Assembly: GCA_023374025.1 (NCBI GenBank)
Contig: SIJG01000063.1
Coordinates: 1 to 64,000, forward strand
DNA length: 64,000 bases
From: Heterodera schachtii
Taxonomy: Eukaryota > Nematoda > Chromadorea > Rhabditida > Heteroderidae
Direction: 5' to 3'
Shown here: positions 48,540 to 59,300 of the stretch, piece by piece
How positions within the stretch are numbered: the stretch's first letter is position 1
Layout: every line of letters starts with the position of its first letter
Translations under genes and position numbers: made by a program
Notes under the pieces: model-generated
Database searches by the model: none
Told to the model about the DNA's origin: nothing
The model's input: only the letters and a program-made list of their open reading frames with translations

Positions 48540-50327
48540 CTAATGAGGGGGGGAGGAATATGGAAATATTAAAAAATAATAAATTAAAAAAATGAAAATA
48601 GAAAAAAAGTAGGGGAGAGAAAGGCAAGGAAAGAAAGCCACGAAAATTAGCGAAAATAAGGCATTAGTGAAATTTATTGATCAGGAGATGACGCACAACA
48701 TCAGTGTAAAGAAAATGACATGTGAATAAAAAGAGTAGGAATAAAAAGCAATCTTTTAAACTCATTAACAATAGAAAAAGTAATAAAATCAGGCAAATTG
48801 AGCAAAGCAAATAAACTTAAATTTGTTGAATCGGCCCGTGGCCTATTGAATTTGCTCCAAGTTCTGCTGCCTCTGGTTTATTTCATAGTCAAATTTCCTG
48901 ATTCTGGCTTGAAAAATGCGTCAGTGGAAAATGCGTCAGTGGAAAATGCGTCAGTGGAAAATGCGTCAGTCACACAAATATTTGTAAATAAAGTACTGTA
49001 GCATTAAGTATGCATTATAAAATAAAATTCTATAATTACACCATTCTGAATTCCGAACCCCAGAACTCAATTCGAACAAAAAGTCGAAAGTCCAAATTCG
49101 GAATTGGCCGAAATGGATGTTCAATTCGTGATCAGCGACCTCTAAAACCCAAGAACTTGTTTTTATAGGTTCACTGACGCATTTTCCACTGACGCATTTT
49201 CCGGGAGCCGAAAAAGGAGCCTCAAAATGCAAAAAATAATCCATGTTCGTTTTAATTAACCGACAAAATAATTAGTAAATTTATTTTATTAGGTGCTGAA
49301 AACGACTAAACCATTAAATAAAAACTGCGCGGCAAAGCGTTTTAACCGGTTTTTGAACCATTTAAAATGTATGGGTTTGCCTTTTTAAAAGTTAGGAGTG
49401 TCGAAATTTTATCATTTGCCGCATTTTTAAGCGCTTTTCCGCGCCGAATTTTAAGCTGTTCCATCGTTTTCAGCGCCTAATCAATAAAAAATTTTGAACA
49501 AATTTGGTATCATTCGAAAGTACTCTTGACGAGCTAAGTCTAAAACTCAGTGAATGAAGTCGAACGAAGTAATTTGAGCGGTTTCTAAACAGTTCGACGA
49601 AAATTCTGGTTTAAGCAAAGTAAGCATGAGATTTAAGTCGAGAAAACGGCCTCCAATTGGCATTCTGTTAAGGTTCAAAAAAGTTATGGCCAGAAGAATA
49701 TAAAAAAACCAGATAAAATCAGATTTTCGAGCCAAAAACTTGGGCTTGCGCCGAAACGATAAAGACTCATTTTATTAAGAATTAATTGATTTTTATTAAA
49801 TTTTAAAAGAAAAAAGTTATTTATTATCAAATTAAAATAGAAACTTTTTTTCATTTTCCTGCCCATTGGCGGATTTACTTTAAAATGATCAATTTAATTG
49901 GATAATTTCAACAAATTTATTTTCGTGATTTCCTCCTTTGATTTATGTTATTCTTATTATTTTATATTTATAATCAATTTGATTATTAAAAAAATAAATT
50001 TATCGGACGTACGGAACGAATGAATGATTCATTTGCATAAATATTTTGCTAAAACAATCCCAAAATGTGTAATGAAAAAAGCGATTCACACTAATAACAA
50101 ATTGAAATTGGCTTTGATTGCTCTGTCCATTAATTCACTTTCATCGTTCATTATTTTATTATCCGATAAAGTAAAAATAATTAATAAATAAATAATATTT
50201 CCTGAAAATCTTTCTCTAATTAAAAAACAATTAAAAGTCTAAACAAAAATCTTGTCGAACCCACAATTTGTCCCGTCTTTGTCCATTAATAATTAATTAA
50301 TTAACAAGCAATTTTTCGCATTCGTAG
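48540..50327. other. Intergenic, repeats but no supported gene
   Basis: Mostly AT-rich. It contains the foldback element at about 48906-49205 and the recurrent phrase GGTATCATTCGAAAG near 49509. The region just above 50328 should hold the promoter of the galectin gene; no clear TATA box. Confidence 0.45.
48906..49205. mobile_element. Foldback element with GAAAATGCGTCAGTG words
   Basis: Four direct copies of GAAAATGCGTCAGTG at left, two inverted copies at right, with a TTCGAACAAAAAGTCGAAA-type repeat inside. Partial copies of the same word lie near 30965 and 52158-52275. Confidence 0.75.
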
Positions 50328-53300
50328 ATGATGATGACAAACGCTCAACTTTTCTTTGGCATTTTCGCTGTTTTGTGCCGCTTTTTGAACCAAAGTGTCA
50401 CCGTTGCAGGCCCTCATAAAAACAAAATGTCTCATTAAGGAATTTGAACAAATGTTTAATGTATATTAACTAAAGCTCGAGATTTGGAAAAAGAAACCCT
50501 GGACTGGACCTGGAGTCTGTGTTGGACTTGGAACTGCATAAAAACCCAGGCCCTTAAGAAATAACAATGCTTGCTGTCATGGTTTGGGACCAGGCCTGGA
50601 CCTGGATTTTTTTGAAATTTGTTTGAAAAAGAAAACAAATATTTGAAAAAAAAATTACAACAAATTCAAAATTTATCCAGATAAAAGTAGCTTTTCCATG
50701 GCTAAGCTGGACCAGGGTTTTTTCATATTTGACCTGGGCCTAGATTTATTGGGCAAAAATCCGGGAAAATCCAGGCCTGGGCTAATTAGGAAAAATATAA
50801 AAAATATCGATTACTTTTTTATTTAAATTAAAAAACTCTTTTTCAGCGTTTATTTGAGCGAGCCGGGCTTAAGCAGCATCGAAGTGGAATACAATGCGAT
50901 GGACCAATGTCTCAGGCGCGAGTCGCGCCAAAGACAGATCAATTCCTTCGCGCTGAAATTCAAATTGAACGGAAAATGCTTAAATGGGTAATTAAAAAAA
51001 ATTAAAAAAAATTATTAATTATTTTTTCGAAATTAGTTTGCTGATGTGTTATCCGGGAGCATTGGACACTCATGGAACCAATTATATTTTTGGAATGGCA
51101 CCGAACAGCCAATTTCGGGTGGAAAATCAGGAAGAGGTAAAAGAGGCAATTAATGAAGTATTAAAAGAAAAATTAGGCTGGAAAATCAGGCAGAGCTAAA
51201 AAGAGACAATTAGTGAAATATTGAAACGAAATTTCTTGATGTACGGTATTCCCTTTTAACCGTGTCCAGACATTGCGCCTATGCTAAAAATCGGGTTGAA
51301 ACTTAAGTTTTTTTTTCTATCTTAAAGGTCGTAAAATAACAGTATTAAGTTTTGAAAACTCGTTCTTTTGGTTTATTATGAGCAATAATTCGGTTTTTTG
51401 GAATTTACTGACGACCAAATAATTGGATACAATCACTTTCAATCGCTTATTTAATCCATCTAGGACTGAAAAAAACTTAAGTTTGAACTTGATTTTGGAC
51501 ATAGGCGCAAAAGTCGGGGCTCTTCCACTCATAAAGTGTTTTTCATGTTTTTCAACTTGAATAAAAATGTGACAGAACGAAGTGGCCAAACAATGTGCTG
51601 CGAAGCGACAGGAGGAGTGCCAAGGAGACCAAAAGGGTGACAAATTAATGTGCCTTCGAAGCAGTGAATGGCACGGCATCCGAGTGAGCAAACCGAAAAG
51701 TGCGCGCAAAGAGTTTCTGCTGGAATTATCCATTACCAACAAAAGGTGTAATTAGCAAAAAAGATATAATAAAAAATAAATGTTTTCCCTCCGAAGTTAT
51801 CCGTTTGAGTGCGGGAATGACTTTTCCATCGTTTTCGGCAACCGATCAAATTTGCTGACGTATTTGGTGAACGAAAAAGGTGAAAAATATTTTCGGCCCT
51901 CCGGGAATCCGTTAATGATACAGTATTTTTTAAAATAATATTTATGGCATCATGTATTGTATGTAGTATAAAGGGTCAAAATTGTTGGAACGGGTCATTT
52001 TTGCGTTAGATTGCAATTATATTATATTTAGACGCATAAAAAAGTTCGATAAAACCAAAAAATCATAAATTGTAGACATATTGTAATTGGCTTACTGTAA
52101 GTAATTTACAATTAATTCAAATCACATTACTACTACCGTATCCTATTCCAAGCAACACTGACGCATTTTTTAATGACGAATTACTGCTGACGGTTTTCTG
52201 GTCATTTATTTCTAAACAAAAACATTGAAAATAACACTAGAATGAGTCGTGACCGGAAAATGCGTCAGTGATACAAAATATTTTAATATTATGTTCTGTT
52301 CATTTGTAGTCTAAAAGTAAAATTTTACATGAACATTGTTCTGAATTCCAAACCCCAGACCCGAATTCGAACAAAAAGTCGAAAATTCAAATAATTTTGC
52401 GATTTTTGTTCAAAATCGGTTAAAACACACAGAAACAAACTGAAAGCCATCAATTCTTCAATAAGAGATCACTTACCCATTATGCTAAATTCCAAAATTT
52501 GGATTTTCGACTTTTTGTTCGAATTCGAGTCCGGGGTCCGGAATTGGCACAAATCAGTACTGGATTCGTGATCCTTAATTTAATTGTGATTGGTCAGGTG
52601 AGTCCATCCAACTGTTAAATGGCGAGGAGGACGCGCTTCGCAATGCGTTTTTGGCACGCAAGGGCCAAGCGGTGGTCCGTCTGGCCGACTACGCGGGCTT
52701 TTGGATGCTCGGCCTCGACTTTCTGCCCATGCACATCCGCGACACAATGCACATCAACGTGTACAGGGACTGCGGCTGCGAGCTGCACACATGGGTAAGC
52801 ACTAGTGCCGCTTGAGACTTTCGAGTCTCGACTCGAGAAAAGACTCGGGTTTTTTGGCCTGGTTTCGGTCTCGAGTCTCGGGGCAAGTCTCGTTCTCGAG
52901 TCTCGCGAAATTTTCGGTCTCGAGCAGCATTATAAGCACAACAACAACAATAAAAAACAATAACAACTTCAGATCGATAACCAAAAAAATTAATTGAAAA
53001 TTTAATAAAATTTTCCTAACTAAAAAACATATTATAATTAACGAAGCATTTAATGGTTTTTGAAAATAACGGTAATCGCACTACTCAAACACTGGCAATT
53101 TTTTGTGATTTCAATATGAATATATTGTAAAACCATTTTTATTTTTATTACAAAAAAAAGACAAATTAAATATTTTATTTGCTGAAAAATGCTTTAAAAA
53201 ATAAGTTTTTGATTTGATGAATATTTAATGGAATTTGGAATTTACGCATTTTTCAGCGCTTTCTTTTTTTGGGTTCGGGTTTTCGACTTTCGGTTTTGGC

Positions 53301-56300
53301 AAGGCTTAAACTGGATGGAGTGATGAACTAATTATACCAAATTTGAGTTCCTTCGTCCCGACGAAAACCCAAAGTTTGTCGCCAACTCCGAATGGGAAAT
53401 GGTGCCGCCAATTCCGGCAAATTGTCCCATTAATGTTTCGGATGAGAAGGGCAAATTGGTGGTGAAAAGTGCCGAGCAAATGGAATATGAACGCGACGAT
53501 CAAAGACAGAGCGGTGGTCAGCCGGTCAAAGTCAGCGGCAAATTATTGCGCGTGGCATTCCGAGTGAACAAAATGCCAAAAAACATTACCATTCAATTGG
53601 AGGACAAACAGCAAAAGCCCATTCTGACACTGTTCATAGGCGCAAAACATATTGTACTCAACTCGGAGCAGGTCAATGGGGCACCACGGCACGGCACGAG
53701 AAGGGATGGGAAGGGAAAAGCAATAAAATGCCAAATGTGGCGCCGAGCAGGAACGGCATTCTGAGGCCCCAAAAGGAATTCCGAGGTCCAAAAATTTTTC
53801 GGAAGTCGGAAATCGGAATTCCGACCTCCAAAAATAATGGGAAATCGGAATTCTGTGCCATCCCTGGCGCCGAGGATTTCAAATTGAGCAAAAATGGAAA
53901 AAAAAGTATGGCATAAAATACGCTCTCAAATTGAAATTTCTGATTGGAAAGGAATAATTAATTCACTTATCTGATCAGGTGAAATCAAAGTTAAGAAGAG
54001 ATTTACATTATAAACAAAAGAAATTGTTAAATGAATTCAATTCTTACTGGACGACTTTAAAAATTATCATAAATATATTTGAATAATTCCATTAAAAGAG
54101 CTCTCAATTTTCTATATGTTTATAAATTTAAAATGAATTTTGTTATTTGAAAATATGAACAAAAAGGTTATAAAAATTAGGGTTGGCCGGGTCCCGAGTA
54201 TTTGGACAAAAACCGGGTACGGGTATTGAAAAGCCGGGTTCGGTTCCGGGTCCAACTACCGGGTCTGGTATCGGGTATTAAATTTGCAAAAAGTCGGGTC
54301 CGGGCCTTGAAAAAGCCGGGGTACCCGAACAAAAACCTTTTTTCGACGATTATTTCTTTTTTGTAAATTGAAATCTTTGAAATTTTGCAGGGTTTTCGAA
54401 TAATTATTAATTATTGTGATTAACACATTTTTAAATTTGGACATATAATGAATATAATTAGCAATTTCCAATTCTTTCCTCCCCCATGTTTCAGAAGAAA
54501 TCCAAATACGTTGAAATAAAAGGTGTAAAGGACAAAAGCTTTTTGGCATCGCAAAGGCAACGTTATGTGGAAGTGCATTTTGTGGTGTACGCCTTCTTCT
54601 ACGAGATCAAGCTGAACGGCGAATTGCATGTGCGCTTCTTCCCGTGGCCCTACGACTGGTGGACCCGTGCCAATCAGACGGAGAGCTTTTCCTCCGTTTC
54701 GGTCGGTGCCAATGGGCGCCATTTTTACTGGATTTTTCGCAACAAATTTATGTACAATTAAATGTTTGCCAAAAATTCTTACTGATGATTAGGGCCCCGT
54801 CGGGATCTTGCCGGGATTCCCGTTTTTTTGGACAAACCACACCGGGACCGGGAGTCCCGGAAAAACGGGAGTCCCCCTCCCGGGATCCCGCCCCGGTCCA
54901 TTTTCCAAGTCCCGGCCACGGTCCCGGCAATTTCAAAATTCTGGGTTCTACTCATGACGTTATTTGATTGTTTATTTTCGGGTGATCATTTTCGTGGCAT
55001 TTAGCTCAGCGGTGATCTTTACCCGGACAGTGTCGAAACGCACCTTACGCAAGACACGGTAAAAAGCAGCTTTCATTTTAATTGTGGGCAAGTTTTATTT
55101 GGCAATGTCTCCCCATTAATTGATGAATTCATGATTAATGTTTATCTCAGAAACCTGTGTCCTATACTGTATGACTGACCAGTGGTACTGTAATCCTCTC
55201 TAACTTATCAAGTTTTTCACTTGGCGAGTAATTCAGAGAACTTATAGCCAAAACTCAAAAAGTCGGAAAATGCCCATTTTCTGTTGGATTAATTTTACCA
55301 TCCGAAATCATTTCTTGTTATTTAATGTTGAATTCCAATTAATTTCAACAATGGATTATTGTTTAGGCTTGGGTTCCATCCCAACCGAGGCCTGACATAT
55401 TTTTGTCCATTTTTAATTTATTTTCCGATATTTAGCAACCACGCATGCCAATGCCACATGCCCACCTGCACATTGTTGAGCCAATGTATGTCGGGGACAG
55501 CGCCGTCTTTCGGGGCCAAGTGAACAGCGAAGCGAAGTCGTTGATGTTTTATGTGCTGCACAACGGCCACCAAATTAACGCTTACAGTTCAGAGCAATTA
55601 AAATAAATTAAATAAATTTAAATTAATCAGAGCAATTAAAACAAATTGGCAATATCATCAAGAATTGGGGCCCCGATGAAAGAAAAAAATTGTTAAAAAT
55701 TTGGCAGGCATTTTTTCTAGGCTTTAAAATGGACCACGAATCTGAACTCAGATTTTGAAAATTTCATTGTTTTTGTCTATTATTTTTCATCAATTATCAA
55801 AAGAAAATAAACCTGCAGCCAAGCGGGTTCGAACCCAAGACCCCCCATCTCATGTGGCACTTGAGGGCCAGTAATAAAATTTCAAAAAATCATAAAAAAC
55901 TAAAAATTTGGCTTCTCCAGGCATTCAATAGCTCATTCGAACGCTCTTTTTAAGCTCTACAACATCTATGTATGAGTTTTTTACGCCCGACTAATTTTCT
56001 TAAAATATTGGAAAAATTCAAAAGTTATAGACAAAATCAAGATTTTCCAAAATCAGAATTCAGATTCGTGGTCAGCGCATTTTTTAAGCCAAGAAAAAGT
56101 GGCTGCTAAATTTTGAACATTTTTTTTCATCATGACACCAATTCATGATTATTGCCAAAAATTTAAATTAATTAAATTAATCAGAGCAATTAAAATAAAT
56201 TTAAATTAAATTAATCAACATTAATTAAATTATGCTAACAATAGTCGGCAACGCTTTGCTGATGCTTCAGTTCAATTTCTCAAGTGACGGTCAATCAAAT

Positions 56301-59300
56301 ACACTTGAGGCTTTTTACCAGCAGTGGAACAACGTAAAAAATTGAAAAATTATTAATAATTTTAATTGAAAATTATATTTCCAAATTAATTGCCAAATTA
56401 GGACGTACAAATGAATTATTTCACACGAAGTCCAGCCTTCAAAGAACCAAGAAAAGGCAAATATCTGCAAAGAGGCGCACCTTTTCAATTGGAATTTAAG
56501 CTGATCGCCAACGAAACGAAAGGAAATGGCACTAATCTCCGTATCATATGATTTATAAAAAAAATTGAAAATATTAGAGCCCGGAATTTTGAAAGTGCCG
56601 GGTCGGCGCAAATAGGGGGTCGACTGGGCGCCAACTAACTGTGCGCCAGCCGGTTTTTGGGGGTATAACTCATTCCGTAGTTGTCTGAATTGAATGACTT
56701 AAGATCATTCGAAAGCTTTAAGTGTCCTCTATTAGCCTGCGAAACTTCGAAAAATTTCGTTAATTTTTAGAAAAGTTATGGCCAAAAATGTTCGGAAAAC
56801 CCAATTTGTCTTGGGTTTTTGGCCATAACTTTTCTGAATCTTGAAGAAATTTTTCGAAATTTTGCATGCTTATTGAAAACATCAAGGGCTATCGAATGCT
56901 ACTAAATTCTTTCAACTCGGACATCTATGAAAAGAGTTATGCTTCAAAAACCGGGCTGGCGCCCATTTAGTTGGCGCCCAGTCGTACCGGCCCGAATATG
57001 GAGCCCATTTTCGAAGTTTGCAGTTTTCCTATTTTTGCACTGCTTAATTATGTGATTTATAAGCCCAATTTGATATTCAGTGATGTCAGCCAATCCGCTC
57101 ATTAATGTGACATTGTACACAATTTTGGACGGCGTCAAATCCGCGAGACATTTGGACACTTTCCCATCGGATGTCGAATTGGCACTAAATAACTTTGGGG
57201 TTGGTAAAATCACATATTCTAATTTCGTAATTTTGGATTTGGTTTTTTTAGGCTGATGGCGATGTTAATCTGTTCCAAATTCCAAAAATCCGACGCAAAG
57301 GCCAAGTGAAAATAATTAAAAAATGAAAAATAAAACAGCAAATTGTAGTTAATGATCGTTCAATAGCTAACTAAATCATTTTTCATTTTCAGGCATTTTG
57401 TTATTCCATTTTGAGTCCAATTGACTTTTTTTAGTTTTAATATTTTTGGGTCCAAAGGATAAACAAATGCGCATCGTTTAGGCAATAATTGTCAAAAAGT
57501 TGCAATAATTAATAAATTAAATAATTATTTTTATTTGTTCGATTCAACTCATAAATAGGACTGGGAATTTTATGTAACAAAATTTGCAAAAAATGTAAAT
57601 AAATATTAAAAAAACACCGAAATATGTATAAATATGTACAAAAATCCCCAAATATATACAAAAATATATAAATAAAATGTTTTAAATAGTTATTTTTTGG
57701 AAAAAAAATTCTAAGCAAATGTGAAATATGCACAAAAGGCCATAAAAATGACCAAAATAGGCATAGAATCACCTTTTAGTAATATAATAATTATTTTTTG
57801 ATATTTTTTTTTGAAAAAAATCGATATTTAAAAAATAAATTTTTCATAAATTATTCTTTCCCATTTTTCATTTGTACACATTTAGCATCCACTTTACCTT
57901 TTTTTCAGGTTAGAAATAATATCCTCTTCTATCTTTTGGACCCTCTTTTGACCGTCGGCGATTCGATCATTTTGGAGGGCAAAATGAAGGAAAATTGCGA
58001 TTACTTGCGCATTTTCTTACTCCACGATACGGTGGAGCCGCTAAAGAACGGTAAGTCGGGAAAAACATTTCTCGAGCTCAATTAGTGATACTGTAATTGC
58101 CATTCTCATTCAGAGTCCAACATTCCGCTGGCCATCATTTTCAATTTCCATTCTGTGTACAACAAAAACTTTATGCATTTGCAATTTAATGCGACGGATA
58201 AATTCGATAAAAAAGTAAAAATAATTAAATTAAAAATAATTATTTATAGTTCAATAAAATTAATAATTACTAGGGCTCGGAATTATATGGAAATCCATTT
58301 TTTCGTCCTGGACTATGTGAGGTCTTAAACCTACGAAAAAACATGTTTTAGCTTAGTTTGAAGCTTCCAGGATGAATTTTTATATCTATATGTTCCATGT
58401 TTTTCCATATTTCGCGATTTATGTCCATATTTTGCATTTAAGCCCAATTTTTTAAATTAATAAAAACAAGCCAAAAAAGCTAAAATTTCGCCTTTCGGGT
58501 TGGTTTTTCGCTAAAATTAGTAAATTTTAGCCTTATCGGGTTTTTTTTCTTCTAAAATGATTTTTAATACCATATTTAGCCATTTTTGAACGTTTTACTT
58601 TTACATTTAGCGAATTTGAAGAAATTTTGAAAAAGTATACCCTTTATTTGGAAAAATTTATGTCCATGTTTTTGCCATTTTATGTCCGATTTTTTGATCC
58701 ATATTTTCGATTTCATATCCATATTTTTCCGAGCCCTAATAATTACAATAATAATTTTCCATGTTTAAAATTTATATATAAATTGTAAAAATTTTGGCAA
58801 ATTCCCGGCAATTAACAGAAAGAAGGCGGACAAAGCAAGGACATCGTTTTTCCGTCTCGGCTTTTTTCTGGCCAAGAGTTCAAAATTGAAATCAAAGTGC
58901 TGCTGACGGAGTACCGCATTTTCATCCACGGCGCTTTTGTGACTTCGTTCGCGCATCGCTTCCCCCCGTGGGCTGTCAATTGCTTGCGGGTGGGCCGCGG
59001 GGGAAGGGGCAAGGGCGTAGCCAGTTGTAATGCTCGAGAGTCTCGGTCTCGACTCGAGAAAAGTCTCGGGTTTTTTTGGTCTCGGTCTCGACTCTCGGGT
59101 TTTTTGTTTTTTTGCTTCTCGGCCTACTATTTTTTCGCCGCCACGCTTTTTCAAATTTTTTTTTGAAAGGTAGGATAAGGATTCCGGAAAACTGATTTTT
59201 TAACAGATTTTCTAAAAATTGGGGGGTTTTTATGTCAAATTTTGAAAATTTAAGGAAACTTTGGGTCCGGCGGTGCCGGTAGGTGTCGTTGGCGGAAATT

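Noticed and set aside
54495..54762. End of a separate galectin gene at the stop at 54762
   Set aside because: A donor at 54702 leads in phase to 55005-55058, which supplies the missing SGDL strand of the same module.
55808..55860. tRNA gene suggested by GGGTTCGAACCC
   Set aside because: The B-box-like palindrome is present, but acceptor, D and anticodon stems cannot be formed.
57252..57326. End of a galectin gene at the stop at 57326
   Set aside because: A donor at 57306 joins in phase to 57909, and the downstream module has no start of its own. The alternative remains possible.
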